A stretch of DNA of 7,823 nt from a bacterium (GCA_021813065.1 JAKALZ010000076.1:1-7823); one strand, 5' to 3'. Numbered from the stretch's first letter, positions 1-5,417 are shown. Notes: generated from the letters alone by a model not told the origin. Translations and numbers: made by a program.

Positions 1-103
1 AAAAAGAGAGGGTTCGCGCGGGGGCTCTTCGCCCAAAGAAACATTCTGTTGATCATGGTGTATCCTGTCATCCTGTCAAAGTCTTGTGCTTGTTGATCCG
101 GTC
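1..103. repeat. Intergenic direct repeat, copy 1
   Basis: This is the left copy of a direct repeat that recurs at 166-269. The copies align over their whole length with one 1-base length difference and a few substitutions, mainly around 21-34 and 88-92. The unit starts with an A-run and GAGAGGGTTCGCGCG, passes through AAAGAAACATTCTGTTGATC, and ends with several ATCC-GTC words (TATCCTGTCATCCTGTC, then GTTGATCCGGTC). The window begins exactly at the A-run, so further copies may lie to the left. No start codon with a ribosome site suggests coding. I know of no function; it resembles multicopy intergenic repeats. Confidence 0.85.
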
Positions 104-165
104 TAAATATGGACAGGATTACGGGATACGACGGGATCAACGGGATTAAGACCTTTTTAGGGGAA
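104..165. repeat. Inverted ATCCYGT-word array between the direct repeats
   Basis: Between the two direct copies the same short words occur on the opposite strand: GACAGGAT, ACGGGATAC, GACGGGATCAAC and CGGGATTAAGACC. Read on the minus strand this gives ATCC-CGT and ATCC-TGT words about 8-10 bases apart, like those ending each direct copy. ATCCGGTC (96-103) and GACAGGAT (114-121) are complementary at 7 of 8 positions across a short A/T-rich loop, so the junction could fold as a hairpin like a REP/BIME element. The hairpin is inference. Confidence 0.55.
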
Positions 166-269
166 AAAAAGAGAGGGTTCGCGCGGAAGGTCTTTCGCCT
201 AAAGAAACATTCTGTTGATCATGGTGTATCCTGTCATCCTGTCAAAGTCTTGTTCGCGTTGATCCGGTC
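166..269. repeat. Intergenic direct repeat, copy 2
   Basis: This is the right copy of the repeat at 1-103. It ends at GATCCGGTC, 63 bases before the preferred DUF58 start codon. The two copies share the long identical run from AAAGAAACATTCTGTTGATC through the ATCCTGTCATCCTGTC words and GTCTTGT, then differ over a few bases before GTTGATCCGGTC. The stretch from 270 to 332 is GC-rich, and I see no convincing promoter in it. Confidence 0.85.
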
Positions 270-332
270 GGGCGGCCCGGATGGCCCATGGCGCGAGGGG
301 CGTGGTATCATTCGAGGGCTATCCGGTGGATC

Positions 333-1823
333 ATGAACGAAAACGAATCGAGTTATTTTGTGTTCTCTGTCTCGCTGGTGGGGCTTGGCGTGGTGGCGTT
401 TTTCGCGGCGGCGTTTCGGGCGTTGCCGCTGGCGTCGTTTGCGCTCATTACGCTCGTGGTGATGCTCGCGATGCGGGTGTGGGGGCGGGTCAGTCTCGCG
501 CGGGTGGAGATTTCGATGCGCTGCGACACGGAGAAGCTCTACGCGGGCGATTCCTTTTCGGTGCGGGCGCGGGTGGTCAATCAGAAGGCGTTGCCGCTCT
601 GGTTCGGGCTTGAGGTTGAGACGCCAAGGGCGCCTGAGGCGAGTTCCGGGATTATGGTGCTGGCTGATGACGCGCGCGGCGAGGCAGTGGGCAACGGTGG
701 TGCGCAGGGCGATGCGCAGGGCGGTGAGGGAGCACAGCGCGACGATCTCTACTACCGCGGGCCGGGCATCGAGGCGGTGGAGCGCGCAGGGATTGGGTCG
801 GCGGGGGGCGAGGCGGGGCTTCTTCCTTTTGAGGAGCTTGAGGGGTCCTGGCGTTTTGTGGCGCGGCGGCGGGGTGTGTACGCGCTGGGGCCCGCGCACG
901 CGCACGGGGGCGATCTGCTGGGAATTTTCCGGAGCGACAGGAAGCTGCGCGATGCTTGGAATATCGTGGTGTATCCGAGGCGAGTGGCGCTGAGGTTTTT
1001 CGATGTGCCGTTCCGCGATTATTTCGGGATCCATCCGTCGAAGGGGATCATTGAGGATCCGGCGTGGTACGAGGGCACGCGCGAGTATGTAGGCAACAGG
1101 CCGGCGCGGACAATCCACTGGAAGGCAAGCGCGCGGCTCGGGAAGCTTCAGGAGAAGATTTTCGAGCCGACCTCGCATCAGAAGATTTTCTTTCTCTTTG
1201 AGGGGCTGGGGTTCAGGCGGGCCGAGGACAGGCGGGGCTTCGAACGCGCGCTCGAGGTGCTGGCGGCGCTCGCGGGGCGTTTCGCGGAGTCGGGGGCGTC
1301 GTTCGGTATCGCGACGGACTGCGCGGTGAAAGGTTTTCCGGCGATTCTACCGGTGGGGCGCGGGCCTGAGCATTTGGGTATGTTGCTCGAGATGCTGGCG
1401 CGCTGCGAGTTCGAGCGCGGGCAGTCGATCGCGGAGCTGATCGGGACGGTGGGCGCGGCGGGCGCTGGATTCCTCGTGGTGGCGCGCGCCCCGTCGGAGT
1501 CGACCGAGCGTTTCTTCGCCCTGCCGTCGGCGCGGCGCAACCGGGTGTACTTTGTGTTTTCGAGGCGGAGCGCGGAGGACGAGGCTGACGGAGAAGTACC
1601 GAGCGGCGAAGCGGTTGGCGAAGGGGCTGCATCGCGTGGCGCGCGCGCGGGAGAGCCTGGCGACGCCCGATCGATCGAGGCTGAGAATCCTTCCGACGCC
1701 CTGACCGACGAGGCTTCCGAAAAGGGGCTGCGCTACCCTGCCGCCTTCTTCGATGAGCTTGTGGCGCCCGAGGAGGCGCCGGGCCTTCACGATGCGCCGA
1801 CATCTTTGGAGGGCGCGCGATGA
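333..1823 (+). CDS. DUF58 domain protein, membrane-anchored
   Basis: This is a 496-residue protein of the DUF58 family, whose members are usually found beside MoxR AAA+ ATPases and transglutaminase-like proteins; the biochemical role is poorly defined. Two hydrophobic segments at about residues 8-28 and 31-49 anchor the N-terminus. The DUF58 signature runs from about 246 to 278 (YEGTREYVGNRPARTIHWKA, then basic residues and a conserved F-E). A von Willebrand-A-like fold would follow at about 285-410. A Gly/Ala/Asp-rich stretch at about 112-165 looks like an insertion or linker, and the last 85 residues are acidic and low in complexity. I chose ATG 333 because GGTGGA lies just upstream and the hydrophobic N-terminus follows directly. 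An in-frame ATG at 288 would add 15 residues but has no ribosome site. The stop overlaps the next start (ATGA), implying translational coupling. Confidence 0.9.
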   Translation: MNENESSYFVFSVSLVGLGVVAFFAAAFRALPLASFALITLVVMLAMRVWGRVSLARVEISMRCDTEKLYAGDSFSVRARVVNQKALPLWFGLEVETPRAPEASSGIMVLADDARGEAVGNGGAQGDAQGGEGAQRDDLYYRGPGIEAVERAGIGSAGGEAGLLPFEELEGSWRFVARRRGVYALGPAHAHGGDLLGIFRSDRKLRDAWNIVVYPRRVALRFFDVPFRDYFGIHPSKGIIEDPAWYEGTREYVGNRPARTIHWKASARLGKLQEKIFEPTSHQKIFFLFEGLGFRRAEDRRGFERALEVLAALAGRFAESGASFGIATDCAVKGFPAILPVGRGPEHLGMLLEMLARCEFERGQSIAELIGTVGAAGAGFLVVARAPSESTERFFALPSARRNRVYFVFSRRSAEDEADGEVPSGEAVGEGAASRGARAGEPGDARSIEAENPSDALTDEASEKGLRYPAAFFDELVAPEEAPGLHDAPTSLEGAR

Positions 1824-3175
1824 GCCTCTCGGTGCTCTTTCTGGCCCTTACCGACGCGATCAAGCTGCAGGCGCTCTTGTCGTTTGTTCTGCTGGCGGCC
1901 AACCGCGATTTTCCGTTCGCCGCGACGCTCGCGGTGTATGTGGCGGGAGCCGGGCTCTTCGCGCTCATGCGGAGGAAACGGCGCGCGATCTATGCGCATG
2001 CGCTCGCGTACCTAGGGCTCTGGGCCGCCGCGGAGCTCGCGCTCATCGCGCTTTTGTTCAGGCTTCCCCTTTCGATCGAGTCGATCGCGGCGCTCTCGAG
2101 CGGCGATCCGGTGGGCTTCGGCGTGGCGCTCGTGGTGCCGGCCCTGGCGATCGGACGGGCGATCTGGCTCGCGGCGAAGGCGAAGACGCACCAGTTCACG
2201 GTGCTTCGCTTCGACGAGGGGCTCGCGGTATTCCTCTGCGTGTTTCTGATCGCGTCGTTCCTGCGCGCGCGCGCGCCGGGCGCCGAACGCCTCGTGATTC
2301 CCTACTTTGTGTTTTCGATGATCGCGCTGGGACTCTCGAAGCGGGAGCACGCGGTTTCAGGCGGGCTGGCGCGCGCGGGCGCGGGCCGGCTTCTGGCGCC
2401 GGTGATCGCCGTTGTGGTGCTTGTGGCGCTGGGGGTGATCGCGCTGATTCCCTCGCTCGTCGAGCCGGCGAGGACGGCGGCGCAGTTCCTCAGGACGAAC
2501 GGGCTCGCGCTCCTCTCGTACATCGCGGCGTTTCTGCAGTGGCTCTTCGGCATGGGCAAGCCCAGTTTCAGGCGCGAGGACGGCGTTTCGCGCGTGGGGC
2601 AGGAGCGGCAGTTCAAGGAGCCGAAGTCAGGACTTTTCGCGACGATCATGATGTATGTGTTCGTAACGCTGATCGCGATTGTCATTTTGGCCCTGGTGGC
2701 GTACCTCGTCTACAATATATGGAAACTCTTCGCGCGGCGCGTGGGGGGCGGCGAGGCTCCAGCGCGGAAACGCTTCAGCCTCCGGGAGCTGCTGGCGCGG
2801 ATCGCGGCGGCGCTGGGGCGCGCGGTGCATGCCGCCCGCGCGTGGTGGACCGCGCTGCGGGCGCGGCGCAGCGAGGCGGTGCGCGCGTTTATGCGGCTGA
2901 GGGCCGCGGGGCGCGCGGTGGGGTTGGCCCAGAGGCGCTGGGAAACGCCGCGGGAGTACGGGGCGCGCGTGGGGGCGCGGTTTCCGGCGCGGGCGGCGCT
3001 GATCGGACGCGTGGTAACGCTCCTCGAAGCGGAGATCTACGGCGGCGTCGAGCTCTCCAGAGAGGAGCGGCACGAGGCGGTCCTCGCCGGGCGCGCCATC
3101 CGGCCTGCGGCGTTTGTCGCGGAGAGAATGCGGCATGGTGTGAGAAAAATGACCGCCTTGATTACTAAGCGATAA
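1820..3175 (+). CDS. Multi-pass membrane protein with C-terminal DUF4129-like domain
   Basis: This 451-residue membrane protein starts in a 4-base ATGA overlap with the DUF58 gene, so the two are co-transcribed. I count about eight or nine hydrophobic segments: near 3-26, 33-50, 57-80, 98-118, 134-149, 156-172, 191-213, 228-246 and 272-303. A basic cytoplasmic tail follows. It contains a DUF4129-type motif at about 372-430 (RRWETPREYGARV, then LLEAEIYGGVELSREE). In TgpA-like proteins the order is membrane helices, transglutaminase core, one helix, DUF4129. Here only a loop of about 25 residues (247-271) lies where the core would be, so this is the scaffold without the enzyme. The last dozen codons leave the strongly GC-rich style of the gene, and the stop overlaps an IS256-end-like sequence, so the C-terminus may be altered. 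Confidence 0.85.
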   Translation: MSLSVLFLALTDAIKLQALLSFVLLAANRDFPFAATLAVYVAGAGLFALMRRKRRAIYAHALAYLGLWAAAELALIALLFRLPLSIESIAALSSGDPVGFGVALVVPALAIGRAIWLAAKAKTHQFTVLRFDEGLAVFLCVFLIASFLRARAPGAERLVIPYFVFSMIALGLSKREHAVSGGLARAGAGRLLAPVIAVVVLVALGVIALIPSLVEPARTAAQFLRTNGLALLSYIAAFLQWLFGMGKPSFRREDGVSRVGQERQFKEPKSGLFATIMMYVFVTLIAIVILALVAYLVYNIWKLFARRVGGGEAPARKRFSLRELLARIAAALGRAVHAARAWWTALRARRSEAVRAFMRLRAAGRAVGLAQRRWETPREYGARVGARFPARAALIGRVVTLLEAEIYGGVELSREERHEAVLAGRAIRPAAFVAERMRHGVRKMTALITKR

Positions 3176-3189
3176 ATGGTTACAGACTC
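3174..3189 (+). repeat. Possible IS256-family right-end remnant
   Basis: The 16 bases AAATGGTTACAGACTC match the outermost 16 bases of the right end of the nearby insertion sequence (5053-5068, AAATCGTTACAGGCTC) at 14 positions, ending exactly at the terminal CTC. The match is lost further inward (3161-3173). It lies at the GC-rich to AT-rich transition and overlaps the stop codon of the DUF4129 gene. If it is a scar, the element body lay to the left and has been deleted. A chance match cannot be fully excluded. Confidence 0.4.
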
Positions 3190-3190
3190 G

Positions 3191-3259
3191 ATATGCAGTT
3201 GACAAAATGCTCTGTCAGAAAGATATTTTCTTTATGAAGAAGTACCTTCAACTGCACAT
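3191..3259. promoter_or_regulatory. Inverted repeat around the mntA start region
   Basis: ATATGCAGTTGA (3191-3202) and TCAACTGCACAT (3248-3259) are complementary at 11 of 12 positions, separated by 45 bases. The left arm overlaps the candidate -35 box and the right arm covers part of the third possible start codon. It could be a split operator for autoregulation or, if transcribed from further upstream, an RNA stem holding the two upstream start codons in its loop. Function is inferred. Confidence 0.35.
3199..3227 (+). promoter_or_regulatory. Candidate promoter for mntA-hepT
   Basis: A perfect TTGACA (3199-3204) is followed after 17 bases by GATATT (3222-3227, 4 of 6 matches to TATAAT). Transcription would begin near 3234, making an ATG start at 3234 nearly leaderless and favouring the ATG at 3258. 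The -10 is weak, so this is tentative. Confidence 0.35.
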
Positions 3260-3548
3260 GGATGATCCAAGGATAATCTCGATCGCGGAAAAATACGCCA
3301 TTCGGAGAATTTCTATTTTCGGTTCAGCAATCAGAGACGACTTTGGCCCTAAAAGTGACGTTGATTTGCTTATAGAACTCTCTCATGAAAGAAAATATTC
3401 TTATTTTGACATTTTAGAAATTCAAGAACAATTCGAAAAGATTTTCCTAAGAAAAGTGGATATTGTAGAAAAGAATAGCCTTCGTAATCCTTTCAGGAAA
3501 GAGTCAATTCTCAACTCAGCTAAGGAAATTTATGCAATACAGCAATGA
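3234..3548 (+). CDS. mntA: MntA-type minimal nucleotidyltransferase antitoxin
   Basis: This 104-residue protein is the antitoxin half of an MNT/HEPN (MntA/HepT) module. In this family the MNT protein transfers AMP from ATP to a Tyr in the HEPN RNase and so silences it. The nucleotidyltransferase signature GS-X10-DVD is complete: G30, S31, D42 and D44 in SIFGSAIRDDFGPKSDVDLL. A third acidic residue, D76, sits in KVDIVEK, so the active site looks intact. Three in-frame ATGs are possible at 3207, 3234 and 3258. None has a strong ribosome site; 3234 has GAAAGA upstream, and 3258 would give a typical short N-terminus (MDDPRIISIAEKY). The gene overlaps hepT by 17 bases. Base composition is much more AT-rich than the flanking operons, a sign of transfer. 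Its toxin partner is now broken, leaving an orphan antitoxin. Confidence 0.85.
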   Translation: MKKYLQLHMDDPRIISIAEKYAIRRISIFGSAIRDDFGPKSDVDLLIELSHERKYSYFDILEIQEQFEKIFLRKVDIVEKNSLRNPFRKESILNSAKEIYAIQQ

Positions 3549-3772
3549 AGATAAGGCCTATCTATGGGACATCGTCGACGCGTGCGAAGATATTCTGCAA
3601 TTCACCGCGGGTATTTCTTTTAATCAATTTGAACATGATAAAATTCGTAGATTTGCCGTAGAACGACAATTAATGGTAATTGGAGAAGCGTGCAAGAAGC
3701 TATCCGCATCAGTAAAAAACAATTATCCAACGATCGAATGGGTAAAAATCACAGGTTTAAGGAATATTATTG
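3532..3772 (+). pseudogene. hepT: HepT HEPN-domain RNase toxin, 5' fragment, IS-disrupted
   Basis: This is the first 80 codons of a HepT toxin, a HEPN RNase of the MntA/HepT toxin-antitoxin family. It starts at ATG 3532, inside the end of mntA, with AAGGA five bases upstream. The helical HEPN body is present, including the FAVERQLMVIGEA and GLRNII segments. The coding sequence is cut after RNII, in the middle of the catalytic R-X4-H-X-Y motif: R77 remains, but H82 and Y84 are beyond the insertion. The present reading frame runs on into the IS to a stop at 3975, giving a 147-residue chimera whose last 67 residues are not HepT. That product lacks the catalytic His and should be inactive as an RNase. 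Joined to 5077-5171 it makes a normal 111-residue HepT. Confidence 0.9.
3765..3772. repeat. Target site duplication, left copy
   Basis: TATTATTG lies immediately before the left end of the insertion sequence and is repeated exactly at 5069-5076 after the right end. Eight bases is the usual duplication length for IS256-family elements. The perfect match points to a single, fairly recent transposition. Confidence 0.95.
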
Positions 3773-3801
3773 GAGCATGTAAAAAATTCTGTGTAAACGG
3801 C
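3773..3801. repeat. IS left terminal inverted repeat
   Basis: The repeat runs from GAGCATGT to GTGTAAACGGC and pairs with 5040-5068 with 5 mismatches in 29. The inner 12 bases and outer 4 bases match perfectly. A TATACT box (3802-3807) follows directly and could be a transposase -10, but it has no good -35 and would start the RNA at the ribosome site. Confidence 0.93.
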
Positions 3802-3823
3802 TATACTACGCAAAGGAGCGAGT

Positions 3824-5035
3824 ATGGCGATATCCAAGGAAGTCTTGGACGAACTCTTGAAGGACTACACTGGACCCGAGGACATCACAGGACCCGATGG
3901 ACTCCTGAAACAGCTTACCAAGGCACTCATCGAGCGAGCCATGGATGCGGAAATGACGATGCATCTAGGCTATGAGAAAAGCGATCAAGCAGAGAAAGAC
4001 ACCACCAATCGACGTAACGGGAAGACCAAGAAGACGCTAAGATCCGATCAGGGACCGCTCGAAATCGAGGTACCACGCGATCGGGAAGGCGAATTCGAGC
4101 CTGAGATCGTGCCCAAGCATCAGCGCGATTTCAAGGGCTTTGACGACAAGATCCTGTCGATGTACGCCCGCGGCATGACAACCCGGGAGATCGCCGCTCA
4201 CCTGAAGGAGATCTATGGGACCGAGGTGTCGCCGGAACTGATAAGCCGCGCGACCGACTCGGTGAAAGAACTGCTGGAGGACTGGAGATCGAGAACGCTT
4301 GAGAGCTTCTACCCAATCCTTTTCCTGGACGCCTTGGTGATCAACGTCAGGGAGGATGGGAAAGTCGTCAAGAAATCGATCTACATGGCCCTGGCAATCA
4401 ATCTGGAGGGCCACAAAGAGCTTCTAGGGCTCTGGATCGACCAGTCCGAAGGCGCGAAGTTCTGGCTCAGGATTCTAAACGAGTTGAAGAACCGAGGGCT
4501 GCAGGATGTCCTTATAGCCGCAGTCGACGGGCTCACGGGCTTTCCTGAGGCGATAGCGGCGGTATTCCCGAAGACAGAAGTCCAGCTATGCATCGTACAC
4601 ATGGTTCGGAATTCGCTGAAGTTCGTGCCGTTCAAGGACAGGAAAGCCATTGCGGCAGACCTTAGGAAAATCTATACAGCCCCTTCGGAAGAGGTAGCTG
4701 TGGATGAACTTGAGGTATTCTCGAAACGCTGGGATTCGAGGTATCCCATGATCTCTCGATCCTGGAAATCGAAGTGGCCCGACCTGACGCCGTTCTTCAA
4801 GTTCCCCGAAACAATCCGCAAGGTGATCTACACGACGAACGCGATAGAGTCGCTCAATTTTTCGGTCAGGAAGGTGACCAAGAACCGACAGAGCTTCCCG
4901 ACAGCCGACGCCGCTATGAAGCTGGTGTTCATGGCCTTGCAGAATATCTCTACAAAGTGGACAATGCCGATTAGGGATTGGGGCGCGGCCCTGAATCAAT
5001 TCGCGATTCTCTATGGCGACCGTGTGCCGCTATGA
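3824..5035 (+). CDS. IS256-family transposase
   Basis: This 403-residue mutator-type (Transposase_mut) DDE transposase is a normal length for the family and catalyses movement of the surrounding element by cutting and joining its ends. The N-terminal third (about 1-150) should bind the terminal repeats; it contains the family-typical NRRNGKTKKTL and VPRDREGEFEPEIVPKHQR segments and a helix-turn-helix-like stretch at about 108-143. The catalytic acids are visible as D169 (LFLDALVI), D235 (AAVDGLTGF) and E342 (TTNAIESLN). The C-x2-H signature is at C256 and H259 in QLCIVHMVRNS. The start is ATG 3824, with AAAGGAG five bases upstream. It ends four bases before the right inverted repeat. No frameshift or internal stop is seen. 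Confidence 0.97.
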   Translation: MAISKEVLDELLKDYTGPEDITGPDGLLKQLTKALIERAMDAEMTMHLGYEKSDQAEKDTTNRRNGKTKKTLRSDQGPLEIEVPRDREGEFEPEIVPKHQRDFKGFDDKILSMYARGMTTREIAAHLKEIYGTEVSPELISRATDSVKELLEDWRSRTLESFYPILFLDALVINVREDGKVVKKSIYMALAINLEGHKELLGLWIDQSEGAKFWLRILNELKNRGLQDVLIAAVDGLTGFPEAIAAVFPKTEVQLCIVHMVRNSLKFVPFKDRKAIAADLRKIYTAPSEEVAVDELEVFSKRWDSRYPMISRSWKSKWPDLTPFFKFPETIRKVIYTTNAIESLNFSVRKVTKNRQSFPTADAAMKLVFMALQNISTKWTMPIRDWGAALNQFAILYGDRVPL

Positions 5036-5039
5036 ATCG

Positions 5040-5068
5040 GCCGTTTACACAAAAATCGTTACAGGCTC
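5040..5068. repeat. IS right terminal inverted repeat
   Basis: This is the right end of the element, GCCGTTTACAC to GTTACAGGCTC, complementary to 3773-3801. It contains an outward-facing TTTACA (5044-5049) that could serve as a -35 box for neighbouring DNA. Confidence 0.93.
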
Positions 5069-5076
5069 TATTATTG
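5069..5076. repeat. Target site duplication, right copy
   Basis: This is an exact second copy of TATTATTG. The hepT reading frame resumes cleanly after it when one copy is removed. Confidence 0.95.
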
Positions 5077-5171
5077 CTCATGAATATGGAGAAATTCTAA
5101 CTGAGAGAATCTGGATTGTTGTTCAAGAGAAAATTCCCGAGTTATCTAATTTGCTCAAAAATAGTTTCTAA
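5077..5171 (+). pseudogene. hepT: HepT toxin, 3' fragment
   Basis: This is the remaining 31 codons of HepT after the insertion. The G at 3772 joined to CT at 5077 restores an Ala codon and the motif RNIIAHEYG, followed by a C-terminal helix (ERIWIVVQEKIPELSNLLKN) and TAA at 5169-5171. It holds the catalytic His (H82 of the intact protein) and Tyr Y84, the position AMPylated in characterised HepT. It has no start codon or ribosome site of its own in this frame, so it is not expected to be translated. Confidence 0.9.
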
Positions 5172-5315
5172 ATTCCGATTCAAAGGTCCAAATTGAAGTT
5201 TTTCAATATTGAACCCTTTCACTCCACACACCGGTACAAATGAATAAATTATTATTCTAATCGCGGCTTTCCGCGGCATTCTTGTATGTTTATTCAAAAA
5301 ATCCGTACTTGGCTC
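5172..5315. other. AT-rich gene-free spacer with small inverted repeats
   Basis: I find no convincing gene in this stretch between hepT and the transporter promoter. It holds three small dyads: the 12-base palindrome TTCAATATTGAA (5202-5213), with AAAGG and CCTTT further out (5182-5186, 5215-5219); GAATAA-ATTA-TTATTC (5242-5257); and CGCGG-CTTT-CCGCG (5262-5275). None is followed by a T-tract, so no intrinsic terminator is called. Composition shifts from AT-rich back toward GC-rich across this stretch. Confidence 0.6.
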
Positions 5316-5344
5316 TTGACGCGGCAGGGATGATTCTATATAAA
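5316..5344 (+). promoter_or_regulatory. Sigma70-type promoter of the transporter operon
   Basis: TTGACG (5316-5321) and TATAAA (5339-5344) are each 5 of 6 to consensus and separated by exactly 17 bases. Transcription should begin near 5351, giving a leader of about 67 bases before the GTG at 5418. Confidence 0.7.
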
Positions 5345-5349
5345 GAATC
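5332..5349. promoter_or_regulatory. Candidate operator dyad over the -10 box
   Basis: GATTCT (5332-5337) and AGAATC (5344-5349) form a perfect 6-base inverted repeat with a 6-base spacer that contains most of the -10 box. A dimeric repressor bound here would block the promoter. No regulator gene is in the window, so the role is inferred. Confidence 0.4.
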
Positions 5350-5356
5350 CTTATTT

Positions 5357-5372
5357 ACCCCGTCCGCGGGGT
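5357..5372 (+). promoter_or_regulatory. 5' leader stem-loop
   Basis: ACCCCG (5357-5362) pairs perfectly with CGGGGT (5367-5372) around the loop TCCG. It starts a few bases after the predicted transcription start. It may stabilise the 5' end of the mRNA. Only three T residues follow, so termination is unlikely. Confidence 0.4.
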
Positions 5373-5417
5373 TTCGCCGTACACCGACATAGCTTTCGCC
5401 GCTGCAAGGAGGATGGT

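Larger units (their letters stand above)
3773..5068 (+). mobile_element. Complete IS256-family insertion sequence
   Basis: This 1296-bp element has imperfect 29-bp terminal inverted repeats (3773-3801 and 5040-5068, 24 of 29 identical), a flanking 8-bp duplication TATTATTG, and one transposase gene filling most of its length. Size, duplication length, end sequence (GAGC-TGTAA ... GTGTAAACGGC) and transposase type all fit the IS256 family. Its base composition is intermediate between the AT-rich toxin-antitoxin genes and the GC-rich chromosome, so it has a third origin. It sits in the same orientation as hepT and splits it. Every part looks intact, so it may still be active. Confidence 0.95.

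Noticed and set aside
1..269. CRISPR array
   Set aside because: Only two long direct copies separated by related inverted words, with no regular short repeats and unique spacers and no cas gene.
288..332. Upstream ATG as the DUF58 start
   Set aside because: No ribosome site precedes it and the extra 15 residues are not typical; ATG 333 is directly followed by the hydrophobic anchor.
234..1178. Minus-strand open frame of 314 codons opposite the DUF58 gene
   Set aside because: Low-complexity Arg/Pro/His translation and no ribosome site; it overlaps the repeat and an obvious gene on the other strand.
1753..3168. Plus-strand 471-codon frame overlapping the DUF4129 gene
   Set aside because: It is the neighbouring frame of a coding region, with Arg/Gly/Ala-rich sequence and no domain, whereas the 1820-3175 frame has membrane segments and a DUF4129 motif.
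3532..3975. A 147-residue intact protein starting at the hepT ATG
   Set aside because: Only the first 80 residues are HepT; the rest is IS DNA read in a frame different from the transposase, so it is an interrupted gene, not a novel protein.
5262..5275. Intrinsic terminator after the toxin-antitoxin genes
   Set aside because: The stem is only five pairs and is not followed by a run of T.
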